From NIOZ-UU13 sp964653075 (GTDB taxonomy: Bacteria; Planctomycetota; Phycisphaerae; Sedimentisphaerales; Anaerobacaceae), in NCBI GenBank assembly GCA_964653075.1, contig CAZZAX010000001.1, forward strand, positions 1-64,000: a DNA stretch of 64,000 bases, read 5' to 3'. How positions within the stretch are numbered: the first letter of the stretch is position 1; each line of letters opens with the position of its first letter. Below, piece after piece: positions 1-9,252 of the stretch. The notes under the pieces were generated by a model. That model had not been told where the DNA came from. It did no database searches and saw only the letters and a program-made list of their open reading frames with translations. A program made the translations under genes and the position numbers.

Positions 1-65
<65 letters not shown>

Positions 66-289
66 CGATTTCTTTTTTTGTATAAAACCTTAAAGATAAA
101 TTTGCAGTAACTTTACAATCGCCAGTGTCATATTGCAAGAAAATTACACAGAAATTTGAGCGCTTGTGCAACTGTTTTGCCTGCCAGTTATTAAATATGC
201 TTGCAAAGCGTTCTCTTTTGGCATATAAAAATGCTTTTTAGTGAGTGGTTAGTGGTGAGCAGACAAGTAACCAAATACAAGGGACGAAA

Positions 290-2023
290 ATGAGATACAG
301 CCGGATGTTTATACCAACGGTGAAGGAAATTCCCGCTGACGCCGAAACAGCCAGCCATACATTGATGATTCGTGCCGGCTTAATGCGCAAAGTTGCCAGT
401 GGCACATATACTTACCTGCCGTTAGGCTGGCGAAGTCTGCTGAAGGTCATTGCAATCGTACGCGAGGAGATGAACAAAGCCGGCGCACAGGAAATCCTCG
501 CCCCCTCGATGCAGCCGAAAGAGCTTTGGGACAGAACCGGCCGGAGCACCGATTACGGTCCAACAATGTTTTGCCTCGAAGACCGCCACGGCAGAATGAA
601 CGTCCTGGGCCCGACCGCCGAGGAGGTATTTACAACAATGGTTGCCGGAGAGATAAAATCGTATAAACAGCTACCTATCAACCTTTACCAGATAAGCCCG
701 AAATTCCGTGATGAGTTCCGCCCCCGGTTCGGGGCAATCAGGTCCCGCGAATTCATTATGAAGGACGCCTACAGCTTCGATGCAGACCCTGCAGGCCTCG
801 ATGCATCGTACAAGTCAATGTATGATGCGTATTGCAATGTTTTCAAACGCTGCGGCCTCGAATACGTGATTGTCGAGGCCGAGTCCGGCGAAATGGGCGG
901 CTCCGGATCACATCAGTTTACTATCCCGTGTGAATCGGGTGAAGATACTATTGTTTACACTGAGGACGGCTCATACGCTGCAAATCTCGAAAGAGCAGCA
1001 GTGGATCCACTGCCAAAAGATGCGACTAAAGCCGAAATTCCACCAATGGAGGAAGTCCAGACTCCCAATATCGGCAGTATCGATGCAGTATGTGAATTTC
1101 TTAAGAAAAAGCCTGCTCAGATGGTAAAGACGCTAATTTATTCCACTGAGGACACAACAGTAGCGGTGCTGATTCGCGGTGACCATGATGTTAATGAGGA
1201 GAAGCTAAGGTTAGCCGTTGGCGGTAAACATGCAGAGCTGGCAGATGAAGGCACGATAGAAAAAGTTACCGGTGCAAAAGTCGGTTTCGCCGGGCCTGTC
1301 GGGATAGTCGGCAAGGTCAATACTATACTTATGGACCATGCCGTAGCAGCGATGCCGGTGTGGGTAACCGGTGCAAACAAAACTGATTATCACATAACGA
1401 ATGTTATGGCGGGCCGGGATTTTAACATTAATAATGCCCAGCTTATCGATATTCGCTATGCCGTTGAGGGCGATACATATAACGGCAAAAAGCTGCTTTT
1501 TAAGAAGGGAATCGAAGTCGGGCAGGTCTTCAAGCTTGGAACCAAATACAGCGAAAAACTCGGCGCAAAATTCCTCGATGAGGAAGGGAACGAGAACCCC
1601 TGCCTTATGGGCTGCTATGGTATTGGAATAAACCGCATTCTTGCCTCGGCCATCGAAATCGGCAATGACGACAACGGTATTATCTGGCCGATTAGTATTG
1701 CACCGTTCGAAGTCATCGTTACCTCGGTCAATCAGGACGATGATAATGTTGCCAAAGTAGCAGAGAATATTTACCATCAGTTACTCGACAACGGTGTTGA
1801 CGTATTACTGGACGACAGGGTCCTTCGCGGTGGGGTAAAATTCAAAGACGCCGACCTGATTGGCATACCCGTGAGAGTCACTGTCGGCAAAAGGTCTGTC
1901 GCCGAGGGCAACGTCGAGATAAAACCTCGAGGTGAAACCCAAAGCCAAAAAGTTCCGATTGAAAAGGCGGCTGATAAAGTAATCAAATTAGTAAGCTCTT
2001 TGAAAGAACAGATTAACAAGTAA
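290..2023 (+). CDS. proS: Prolyl-tRNA synthetase (bacterial type with editing insert)
   Basis: Class II aminoacyl-tRNA synthetase that charges tRNA-Pro with proline in the cytoplasm. The 577-residue product opens with MRYSRMFIPTVKEIP and runs through the N-terminal catalytic core. It carries the bacterial insertion (INS) editing domain at about residues 225-385 (around VKTLIYSTEDTTVAVLIRGD), returns to the core at LMGCYGIGINRILAS, and ends in an anticodon-binding domain (APFEVIVTSVNQ onward). The length fits the bacterial form of about 570 residues. The ATG at 290 is preferred because AAGGGA lies 8-9 bases upstream and the family start is MRYS. The frame stays open upstream to a GTG near 245 with no such support. 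Confidence 0.97.
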   Translation: MRYSRMFIPTVKEIPADAETASHTLMIRAGLMRKVASGTYTYLPLGWRSLLKVIAIVREEMNKAGAQEILAPSMQPKELWDRTGRSTDYGPTMFCLEDRHGRMNVLGPTAEEVFTTMVAGEIKSYKQLPINLYQISPKFRDEFRPRFGAIRSREFIMKDAYSFDADPAGLDASYKSMYDAYCNVFKRCGLEYVIVEAESGEMGGSGSHQFTIPCESGEDTIVYTEDGSYAANLERAAVDPLPKDATKAEIPPMEEVQTPNIGSIDAVCEFLKKKPAQMVKTLIYSTEDTTVAVLIRGDHDVNEEKLRLAVGGKHAELADEGTIEKVTGAKVGFAGPVGIVGKVNTILMDHAVAAMPVWVTGANKTDYHITNVMAGRDFNINNAQLIDIRYAVEGDTYNGKKLLFKKGIEVGQVFKLGTKYSEKLGAKFLDEEGNENPCLMGCYGIGINRILASAIEIGNDDNGIIWPISIAPFEVIVTSVNQDDDNVAKVAENIYHQLLDNGVDVLLDDRVLRGGVKFKDADLIGIPVRVTVGKRSVAEGNVEIKPRGETQSQKVPIEKAADKVIKLVSSLKEQINK

Positions 2024-2062
2024 TCCAGCTATCAAAACCAACAAAAAAGAAAGGGAGAACCG

Positions 2063-2947
2063 ATGAAAAAAGAAAAACTCTCAAGACGGTCATTTATTGG
2101 CAGCACTTCTGTGATATTAGGAGGTGCATTTACCGGCACATTGAGCGGTACCGGATATACCGCTGCAGCAGATAATGTCAAACGGATGGTCAAGAATGGA
2201 CGCATCAAACAATCCGTCAGTAAGTGGTGCTATGGGAAATTTAAGCTTGACGAATTTTGTGTGATATGCAAAAAGATTGGTTTAAAGGCAATAGATTTAT
2301 TAGGCCCCAATGATTTTCCTACGCTTAAGAAACATGGAGTTGAATGTTCGATGGTGAATACCCACGGCCTTACGAAGGGACTTAATCGAAAAGAAAATCA
2401 CGATCAATGCCTTGCAAAAATCCGTTCAGCTATCGAAGCAGCAGCCGAATATAAATACCCAAACGTAATTACCTTCCCCGGCAACCGCGCCGGCATGCCC
2501 GATGACGTGGGTATCGAAAATATGGCAGCAGCCCTTAAACAGATTGCAGGACATGCAGAAGAGAAAAAGGTCACTATCTGTATCGAGTACCTCAACAGTA
2601 AAGTAGACCATAAAGACTATATGTTCGATAATATGGCCTGGGGCGTGGAGGTCTGTAAAAAAGTTGGTTCGGAAAGAGTTAAAATACTTTACGATATTTA
2701 TCACGCCCAGATTATGGAAGGCGATATAATCAGAACAATTCGAAATTATCACGAATATATCGGTCACTATCACACCGGCGGTAATCCGGGACGAAATGAA
2801 ATCGACGAAACCCAAGAGCTGTATTATCCAGCTATTATGCGCGCAATCGTCAAGACAGGTTTTAAGGGATATGTGGCCCATGAGTTTGTACCAAAGCGTG
2901 ACCCAATTACTTCTCTTGCTAATGCGGTACGAATATGTGACGTCTGA
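2063..2947 (+). CDS. Tat-exported TIM-barrel protein, hydroxypyruvate isomerase-like
   Basis: A 294-residue sugar-phosphate isomerase/epimerase-type TIM barrel. The N-terminus has a twin-arginine motif SRRSFIG followed by a hydrophobic stretch, so export in folded form is likely. Metal-ligand segments typical of the hydroxypyruvate isomerase branch are visible: CIEYLNSKVDH, ILYDIYHAQIMEGD, GHYHTGGNPGRNEID and GYVAHEFVPKRD. These supply Glu, Asp, His and Glu in the usual order. GGGAGAA just upstream of the ATG is a good ribosome-binding site. It follows proS by 39 bases but is functionally unrelated. The true substrate is unknown: exported members of this family are abundant in planctomycetes and most have not been assayed. 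Confidence 0.82.
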   Translation: MKKEKLSRRSFIGSTSVILGGAFTGTLSGTGYTAAADNVKRMVKNGRIKQSVSKWCYGKFKLDEFCVICKKIGLKAIDLLGPNDFPTLKKHGVECSMVNTHGLTKGLNRKENHDQCLAKIRSAIEAAAEYKYPNVITFPGNRAGMPDDVGIENMAAALKQIAGHAEEKKVTICIEYLNSKVDHKDYMFDNMAWGVEVCKKVGSERVKILYDIYHAQIMEGDIIRTIRNYHEYIGHYHTGGNPGRNEIDETQELYYPAIMRAIVKTGFKGYVAHEFVPKRDPITSLANAVRICDV

Positions 2948-2989
2948 GAGAAAAACCAGGAACTCAAAACTAAAAAACCAAAACAATAG

Positions 2990-3532
2990 ATGTGGAAATT
3001 AAATGACCCTAAGCCGGTAAAGCTTATTATAGGAATTTTAGCTTCTAACTATCAATGCCTGCACACAGCAGCCGAATCGCTGAGTGACAAGCTCGGCAAG
3101 GTTGATCTTTCAAGCGAAGTCTGGCCGTTTGATCAAACAGATTATTACAAGGAACAAACAGGCCCGCGCATCTTAAGGCAGTTTGTCAGCATTAAACGGC
3201 TTATCGAACCCGGCATACTGGCCAAAATTAAACATAAGACCAACAAGCTCGAACAAAAACTGGCAAAAAAGCTGGCACTTCCACTGACAAGACCGGTAAA
3301 CCTGGATCCGGGTATAATCGAGCCCTCAAAATTAATCCTGGCAACAACAAAAAACTATTCGCATCGTATATATATCGGAAAAAATATGTATGCCGAAGTA
3401 ACATTGATTTTCGACAAAGGCGGCTGGCGGCCTCAGGCTTATACCTACCCCGATTACAGACAACAATGCTACTTCGATTTTTTTGATAAAGTCAGAACCA
3501 GATTAATGGAGCAGCTAAAATCGAAACGTTAA
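2990..3532 (+). CDS. DUF4416 family protein
   Basis: A 180-residue cytoplasmic protein with the DUF4416 layout. It begins PVKLIIGILASN, has a central VWPFDQTDYYKEQTGP segment, and ends with an RIYIGKNMYAEVTLIF... WRPQAYTYPDYR block. The family has no established function; it is common in deltaproteobacteria, planctomycetes and related bacteria. The gene sits 42 bases after the TIM-barrel gene, and its last codons overlap the start of the sugar-phosphate transferase frame. This suggests translational coupling to the envelope-polysaccharide genes downstream. Confidence 0.8.
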   Translation: MWKLNDPKPVKLIIGILASNYQCLHTAAESLSDKLGKVDLSSEVWPFDQTDYYKEQTGPRILRQFVSIKRLIEPGILAKIKHKTNKLEQKLAKKLALPLTRPVNLDPGIIEPSKLILATTKNYSHRIYIGKNMYAEVTLIFDKGGWRPQAYTYPDYRQQCYFDFFDKVRTRLMEQLKSKR

Positions 3533-4629
3533 TCATATTAGCGATAATTCTGTTTGCAGGGTCATTTGCACTGTCGTTTATTTTAACAATAGTTGCCAAA
3601 AGGCTGGCCATTCGCGCAGGACTGGTTGCCCAGCCGGTCCAGGACAGATACCACCGAACAGTTATTCCTCTCGGCGGTGGTATAGCAATATTCGGCACAA
3701 TTTCAATTACCATCCTTGCAGCTATCGCAACAGGGAAATTTTGGGCTGTCCCCGGTCACCTTGATTGGCTCGGCAGCTCGGTTACCATACACACGGAAGG
3801 TTTTTCAAGCAAAATCGGTCAGCTCCTGATTATTTTGCTCGTTGTCTTTTTTTTATTTGCACTGGGTTTGTGGGACGACAAAAAACATCTTAGCCCATCT
3901 TTCAAACTCGCCGTCCAGTTTGCAGTTGCGATCATCGCCGCTTTCTTTGCTGATATCAGGTTTGAGCTTTTTATCGAAAGCAAAATAGTTACTTCTTTGC
4001 TTTCTGCAGTCTGGATAGTTCTGATTATTAACGCGTTTAACTTTCTCGACAATATGGACGGAGCTTCGGCCGGCATCGCTGTCATAATAAGCTGTATATT
4101 ATTAACCGCGGCCGCTTTAAGCGGCCAGGTCTTTGTCGGCAGCTTAGCACTTGTTTTTATAGGGACATTGTCGGGCTTTTTGGTATTTAATTTCCCCCCT
4201 GCCAAGATATTTATGGGAGACGCCGGCTCACTCGTAGTTGGTTTTTTTGTTGCATTGCTTACTGTACGCACCACTTATTATCATGAAGCACAAAGCGGAC
4301 AATGGTATCCGGTTTTTATGCCGCTGCTCGTTATGGCCGTACCGCTCTACGATTTTATCAGTGTAACACTGCTGCGCATAAGCCAGGGTAAAAGCCCCTT
4401 TATCGGTGATACTCAACACTTCTCTCATCGATTAAAACGACGCGGCCTGACCGATACCCAAACAGTTCTGACACTATACTTAGCTACACTCTGTACCGGC
4501 CTTGGCGCGATTTTCCTCTACCAGGTTAATTTGGCCGGTGCAATTCTAATCTTTATTCAAACGGTTATGGTTTTATCTATCGTCGCTATTTTTGAAACCA
4601 CCTCACAAAATGACAAAAACGCCGATTAA
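3520..4629 (+). CDS. WecA/MraY-family undecaprenyl-phosphate sugar-1-phosphate transferase (start codon uncertain)
   Basis: Polytopic membrane enzyme that moves a sugar-1-phosphate from a UDP-sugar to undecaprenyl phosphate, the first step of polysaccharide assembly. Family motifs are present: DRYHRTVIPLGGG near residue 42, LGLWDDKKHL with the Asp pair near 119-120, NFLDNMDGASAG, and FMGDAGSLVVGF. Several hydrophobic helices span the protein. The frame is open from a stop at 3487, but between there and the first conserved motif there is no ATG, GTG or TTG. ATC at 3520 is proposed because GGAG at 3508-3511 lies 8 bases upstream and about 369 residues fit the family. ATT at 3502 or CTG at 3550 are alternatives. 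The frame overlaps DUF4416. Confidence 0.85.
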   Translation: METLIILAIILFAGSFALSFILTIVAKRLAIRAGLVAQPVQDRYHRTVIPLGGGIAIFGTISITILAAIATGKFWAVPGHLDWLGSSVTIHTEGFSSKIGQLLIILLVVFFLFALGLWDDKKHLSPSFKLAVQFAVAIIAAFFADIRFELFIESKIVTSLLSAVWIVLIINAFNFLDNMDGASAGIAVIISCILLTAAALSGQVFVGSLALVFIGTLSGFLVFNFPPAKIFMGDAGSLVVGFFVALLTVRTTYYHEAQSGQWYPVFMPLLVMAVPLYDFISVTLLRISQGKSPFIGDTQHFSHRLKRRGLTDTQTVLTLYLATLCTGLGAIFLYQVNLAGAILIFIQTVMVLSIVAIFETTSQNDKNAD

Positions 4630-6961
4630 TTCGATGGTACCCAAAAGCAAAGCATTAGTATTCCTTGAATACATACTCTTTGCTTTTTGTGTTTGCGTAA
4701 TTGTACTTCGCACAACATTTACCGAAGGCCCTACGGTGCAGGCAGCCGCACTACCATCCAGTATGACCGACAGCATGTACGGCTTACCAATATGGAGGGC
4801 GGTGCTAATATCCTCGTTCAGCATGTTCGTATCAACTGCATTGATATTTTGCTTCGTTATATGGCTCGTATTGAATCTATGCAGCAGGAAATTTTCATAC
4901 CGCCTGAGCGGCATCGAAACAGGTTTGTTGCTTTTCTGTGTTGCCGCCGTCATCTCGGGTCTTGCAGCGCCTGATAAGCGAGGAGCGATTAGCAACTTCA
5001 CCGGGCTTGTGGCGCCTGTACTGATGGCCCTGCTACTGGTACAGATACTGGACTCACAGACAAAGATAAAATTGATATTAATTCTTATTGTCGCCCTGGG
5101 TATGGTCTCAACCTATCGGTGTTGGGAGCAGTATCCCGAGAACGAGCATTTGATTAAATTTTATGAGCAGGACCCTGATGCGGCACTCGCACAACATCGA
5201 ATTGCCCCAGACAGTCTGGAACACTTTCAGTTCGAACATCGTCTTTACTCAAAGGACATCAGCGGTTTTTTCACAACAAGCAATTCCGCCGGCTCTTTTG
5301 CACTGCTAGCGTCCTTTGCGGCCGTTGTTTTGCTCGTCGAAAGATTTAAGAATCGAAATCCCGATTCTCTTGAAATTGCATGGCTGATTATGCGTGGTAT
5401 AGCAGTCGCTATTGTAATTTCAGGCCTTGTAATCACTAAAAGCAAAGGCGCAATCACCGCCTCAATCTTCGCTGCAATAATATTTGTTATTTATCTTTGT
5501 CTTGGTAACCGGCTCAGAACCCACAAAAAAGCGATATCGATTGCTTGTTTATTATTGAGTATCGCAGGCGGCTGGATGGCAATCCAGTATGGATTAACAC
5601 ACGATCCCCTGCCGGGTGGTAATTCAATGCTTGTAAGATGGCAGTACTGGGAGGCTTCTGCAAAAATGTATACCGACCATTTGCTTACGGGAGTCGGCCC
5701 AGGTAATTTCGCACACTTCTACCCGCATTATAAACCAGCTTCTGCATCGGAATCCGTTGCAGACCCACATAGCTTCGTATTAAGTATCCTTACTCAATAC
5801 GGCCCCATCGGGCTTGTTGGATTTTTAGCAATGATATGTTCGCCTTTGTGGACGGTATTATCCGACAGGTCTGCAAACCGCTCATCGGTGGCTCATCCGT
5901 CCGAACTAACTTTCAAAAATACGGCGATTGTTTTTGCAATCATAGCCTCGGCTTTGTTACTTTTCATACGACCGATTATTTTTCCTCTGTCGCCGACGGC
6001 TACGCCTCAGGAAAGACAAGCAGGTATAATCATATTGTATATCATGCCTGTGATTATATTTATTGCAGGTTTTTCACTTGCAGCAGCCGGCGAGACGACA
6101 AAAATGTCTCACTCAGATATTACAATCGCTGCTCTTTTCTGTGCTGTATTGGGCGTAGTTTTTCACAATTTGATAGACTTCGCTATTTTTGAGCCTGGAG
6201 TATTCACGGTTTTCTGGGTGATAATTGCCTGTCTGATCGCAATATATTCTCAAACAAATCCACGGCCGCAAATCGTTCTAAAACCCTCGCCTTTTGTAAA
6301 GAAAACAACAGTTATAGCGGGCCTCATATTAATCTGTGTTTATCTCAATTATGTTCTTATTCCTGTAAGCAAAACCAGCGCAAAGATCCAACTGGCGAAC
6401 CGGGCCATATCAATCGGCCGGTTCGAGCAGGCCCACAGACTTCTGGACTCTGCCTCAGAAGACGACCCATTAAGCTCCGAAGCCCTATCACTAAACAGCA
6501 AACTGTATCTACACCATTTCAAGCTTACGTCGAGTGTCAATCGTGACTTGCTTGTAGCAGCGGAAAAACAATCATTGGGAGCAATTGAAGCGAACAGAGC
6601 CGCTTTTAAAAACTATGAGCGGCTTACAGAAGTATATACCCTGCTCGCTGACATTTCCAAACAGCAGGAAAAAACCGACTGGCTTAATAAAGCCTATGAT
6701 AACACATTGTTTACTGTTGAGCATCTTTATCCCGGCTGCGCCCGACTTCGAATCGAACTGGCAAAAATCTCAGAGCTTTTAGGTAAAACCGATATAGCAA
6801 TCAGTCAATATGAAAAAGCGATCGATATCGAAGATGAATATCGTGCTCAATTCAGAGAAATGTACCCCAAAAGGGATGAAATTGTCAGCCGACTCGGGGA
6901 CAAAAAATACCTATTCGCAAAACAGCGGATAAAATACCTTACAAGCCAATCAACACCCTAA
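4610..6961 (+). CDS. O-antigen ligase/polymerase-like membrane protein with C-terminal TPRs
   Basis: A 783-residue multi-pass membrane protein of the Wzy/WaaL (O-antigen ligase) type. It has about a dozen hydrophobic segments. A large periplasmic loop contains GNSMLVRWQYWEASAKMY, then LLTGVGPGNFAHFYPHYK and DPHSFVLSILTQYGPIGLVG, the usual Wzy_C signature. After the last helix (about residue 605) comes a soluble helical tail with TPR-like repeats such as AISIGRFEQAHRLLDSAS and AISQYEKAIDIEDEYRA. The ATG at 4610 is preferred to a TTG at 4592. The gene overlaps the preceding transferase by 20 bases, so the two likely act together in building and joining a surface glycan. Confidence 0.85.
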   Translation: MTKTPINSMVPKSKALVFLEYILFAFCVCVIVLRTTFTEGPTVQAAALPSSMTDSMYGLPIWRAVLISSFSMFVSTALIFCFVIWLVLNLCSRKFSYRLSGIETGLLLFCVAAVISGLAAPDKRGAISNFTGLVAPVLMALLLVQILDSQTKIKLILILIVALGMVSTYRCWEQYPENEHLIKFYEQDPDAALAQHRIAPDSLEHFQFEHRLYSKDISGFFTTSNSAGSFALLASFAAVVLLVERFKNRNPDSLEIAWLIMRGIAVAIVISGLVITKSKGAITASIFAAIIFVIYLCLGNRLRTHKKAISIACLLLSIAGGWMAIQYGLTHDPLPGGNSMLVRWQYWEASAKMYTDHLLTGVGPGNFAHFYPHYKPASASESVADPHSFVLSILTQYGPIGLVGFLAMICSPLWTVLSDRSANRSSVAHPSELTFKNTAIVFAIIASALLLFIRPIIFPLSPTATPQERQAGIIILYIMPVIIFIAGFSLAAAGETTKMSHSDITIAALFCAVLGVVFHNLIDFAIFEPGVFTVFWVIIACLIAIYSQTNPRPQIVLKPSPFVKKTTVIAGLILICVYLNYVLIPVSKTSAKIQLANRAISIGRFEQAHRLLDSASEDDPLSSEALSLNSKLYLHHFKLTSSVNRDLLVAAEKQSLGAIEANRAAFKNYERLTEVYTLLADISKQQEKTDWLNKAYDNTLFTVEHLYPGCARLRIELAKISELLGKTDIAISQYEKAIDIEDEYRAQFREMYPKRDEIVSRLGDKKYLFAKQRIKYLTSQSTP

Positions 6962-6981
6962 TACGATGCGCTAATTGTGTA

Positions 6982-7731
6982 TTACGATATACGAGCTATT
7001 ATCTCATCAGGTATATCGAAGTTAGCGTATGCGTTTTGTACATCGTCGTGGTCTTCGAAGGCCTCCATCAGCGAAATAATTTGCCTGGCTTTACGATCAT
7101 CTTCAACCTCAATGGTATTCTGCGGCACCATTGAGATTTCAGCCACCTCTGTAGCTATTTCTTTTTCCTGTAGTGTCTTTTTCAATTCTTCATAAGCACT
7201 GGGATCGCAGGTTATCTCAAAAACCTCTCCTGTATTTTGCATATCATCCGCACCGGCGTTAAGAGCTATCTCCAAAAGCTGCTCTTCATCGGTATTAAAG
7301 GTATAAACAGTAATAAGCCCCTTTTTGCTGAACATCCAGTTAACGCATCCGCTTGTTCCCAATGAACCACCATGCCTTTCAAAAAGTCTCTTAACTTCCG
7401 GAGTGGTTCGGTTACGGTTATCCGTCAATGCCTCGACCATTATAGCCACACCGCCCGGCCCGTACCCCTCGTAAAGCACTTCTTCAAAATTAACACCCTC
7501 CAGATCGCCGGTCCCTTTTTTTACCGCTTTTTCAATCGTATCCTTTGGCATATTAACAGCTTTGGCCTTGTCGATTGCATATCGCAAAGACAGGTTTGTG
7601 GCCGGATCGCCACCACCATTTTTAGCCGCGACTATTATCATCCGAGCTATTTTGCTCCACGCTCTGCCGCGTTTTGCATCGACCGCAGCCTTTTTATGCT
7701 TTATTCCTGCCCAGTGCGAATGACCTGACAT
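6982..7731 (-). CDS. yebC: YebC/PmpR family (TACO1-like) protein
   Basis: A 249-residue member of the YebC/TACO1 family. The N-terminus MSGHSHWAGIKHKKAA and the following RGRAWSKIARMI are diagnostic, as are GYGPGGVAIMVEALTDNRNRT and GCVNWMFSKKGLI in the middle. Members act on ribosomes to ease translation of difficult stretches such as proline runs. Some have been described as DNA-binding regulators. Length matches the family. The gene is convergent with the ligase-like gene, with 20 bases between stops, and stands alone as a transcription unit. Confidence 0.96.
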   Translation of the reverse strand: MSGHSHWAGIKHKKAAVDAKRGRAWSKIARMIIVAAKNGGGDPATNLSLRYAIDKAKAVNMPKDTIEKAVKKGTGDLEGVNFEEVLYEGYGPGGVAIMVEALTDNRNRTTPEVKRLFERHGGSLGTSGCVNWMFSKKGLITVYTFNTDEEQLLEIALNAGADDMQNTGEVFEITCDPSAYEELKKTLQEKEIATEVAEISMVPQNTIEVEDDRKARQIISLMEAFEDHDDVQNAYANFDIPDEIIARIS

Positions 7732-7890
7732 AACTGCTCCTAACCAAGTATATAAATTACCGAATATAATCTATTTGCCAAACATTATAGCTTTTTTTGA
7801 AAAAAAGTAATTATTTTTCCATCAAAATTACAAAGGACATGATGTTTTCTTCCGGGTCGTTTGTCTTGTGCTTTTAATTGGCCCTTTGGC

Positions 7891-8991
7891 TCATGGAATC
7901 AGCCAAATTCCTCTAAATGTTTTTTTATCTGGATTGATTAAAAATTTGTTTTGGCAAGTCCCGTCTTTGCGAAATTCCTCTTCCATACATTCCCATGCTC
8001 CGTCAACCTTGATGAGCAGACTTCCATCATCACTAAGCACAAAAAACTTCTCAGAGCTCTTAAAGGTAATCATCGCCTCAGGACTTAAATCACTTTGGCT
8101 TAATTGCCTCACTAATACTGGTTGACTTTCTTTATTTCCCGACCATCGATATAAGGCAAACTTTGGGCTGTCATCAAAAGTGCCGGCAATAATAAAATAC
8201 GCCTTATGGAAATGAGAATACTCCATAGACCTTATACCCAGAGAAGCCAGATCCAACAATATCGGCTCGCCAAAAATCGGCGCCCGGTTCTTTTCAATCA
8301 CAGCATCAGGATTCATTAAGGGAACAATAATCGCTTTTGCCCGCCGGCTTATTCTATCAATGGGACGTGGGTTCCTGAATCCGAGATAGATTGTTTTGCC
8401 ATCAGCAGATGCACATAATCCCTCAATATTAAGGCCTTCTTCTTTCGGCGCAAGTTTTCGGCGTTCTTTTTTGGGAAGCTCACCTGCATCGAATCGAGTT
8501 GCTCTATCCAGCCTCAAATAACGAATGCTCTCAGACTTTACAAGATCGTGAATGAGTGTTTTGCACGGTTTTCCTACAGGTTCAATAGTTACATTACCGT
8601 TCTTAGACTTCAATATGGTGGCGAAAAAACGATACCTGTTAGGCCTTGTTTTGCCGTCTTTATTTCTGCCGTGCGAGCTAATCCAATAGATACGCCGGGC
8701 AATTATTGTCGCACCCTCAATATCAACCTCAGGATTTTCCGGCTCAATATCAAGAAAGTCCGTCATATCATATGAAAAAAGAGGCGACCCACCCTGAGTG
8801 GTTTTATAAACTCTTAATATATTGTTCTCATCGTCAGCAACGATGAACATATCCCGGCCTATCGCCACCGCAGCCGACGCGTCACTGCTCCCGCGATAAA
8901 CAAGAGCTCCTGCTGTTTTTTCATTACAAGAAACAAGACAGACTGCGCTGCTTATCACAACATATAATACAGTTCTGGCTATAATTTTCAT
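7891..8991 (-). CDS. DUF3616-type putative lipoprotein
   Basis: A 366-residue exported protein. The N-terminus MKIIARTVLYVVISSAVCLVSC has a lipobox-like LVSC, so anchoring to a membrane by a lipidated Cys near residue 22 is likely. The mature part looks like a DUF3616 beta-propeller-type domain: DASAAVAIGRDMFIVADDE, then ATIIARRIYWISSHGRNKDGK, GLNIEGLCASADGKTIYLGF and a closing WECMEEEFRKDG. The function of DUF3616 is not established. It is a single gene, with 261 bases to the secretion locus upstream. A CRP-like palindrome lies about 180 bases before the start. Confidence 0.72.
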   Translation of the reverse strand: MKIIARTVLYVVISSAVCLVSCNEKTAGALVYRGSSDASAAVAIGRDMFIVADDENNILRVYKTTQGGSPLFSYDMTDFLDIEPENPEVDIEGATIIARRIYWISSHGRNKDGKTRPNRYRFFATILKSKNGNVTIEPVGKPCKTLIHDLVKSESIRYLRLDRATRFDAGELPKKERRKLAPKEEGLNIEGLCASADGKTIYLGFRNPRPIDRISRRAKAIIVPLMNPDAVIEKNRAPIFGEPILLDLASLGIRSMEYSHFHKAYFIIAGTFDDSPKFALYRWSGNKESQPVLVRQLSQSDLSPEAMITFKSSEKFFVLSDDGSLLIKVDGAWECMEEEFRKDGTCQNKFLINPDKKTFRGIWLIP

Positions 8992-9166
8992 CGCTCAAAC
9001 TCAACTGAGAATTCAACTCATTATATAAAATCCACATTGTCTATTTATAAAATATTTTAATGTTAATTCACCGATTTATCCATACATAAAACAAATTCGA
9101 AAACTTCGGCATTAATATCGGTGTCATTTTTTAGCGGGTTGATGTTAAACATAGCGGATTCATTTA

Positions 9167-9182
9167 GGTGATATATATCACA
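9167..9182. promoter_or_regulatory. CRP/FNR-like palindrome GGTGA-N6-TCACA
   Basis: The bases read GGTGATATATATCACA. The inner 14 bases (9168-9181) are a perfect palindrome. The half sites match the CRP consensus TGTGA-N6-TCACA at 9 of 10 positions. It lies between the end of the platform-protein gene and the DUF3616 lipoprotein start, about 180 bases before the latter. No matching promoter was recognised, and a single short palindrome can arise by chance. Confidence 0.3.
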
Positions 9183-9252
9183 AGGAGCCTTTGATTACAC
9201 GAAATGTGTTTCATCGCGTGTGTGAGTTTTAATAAGCCCAGTGCTTTTGGCT

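Noticed and set aside
1211..1777. Long open frame antisense to proS
   Set aside because: It lies fully inside a well-conserved synthetase on the other strand, and its composition is a shadow of that gene.
6961..6988. Weak hairpin between the O-antigen ligase-like gene and yebC
   Set aside because: Six AT-rich pairs with a 14-base loop and no T run; probably chance.
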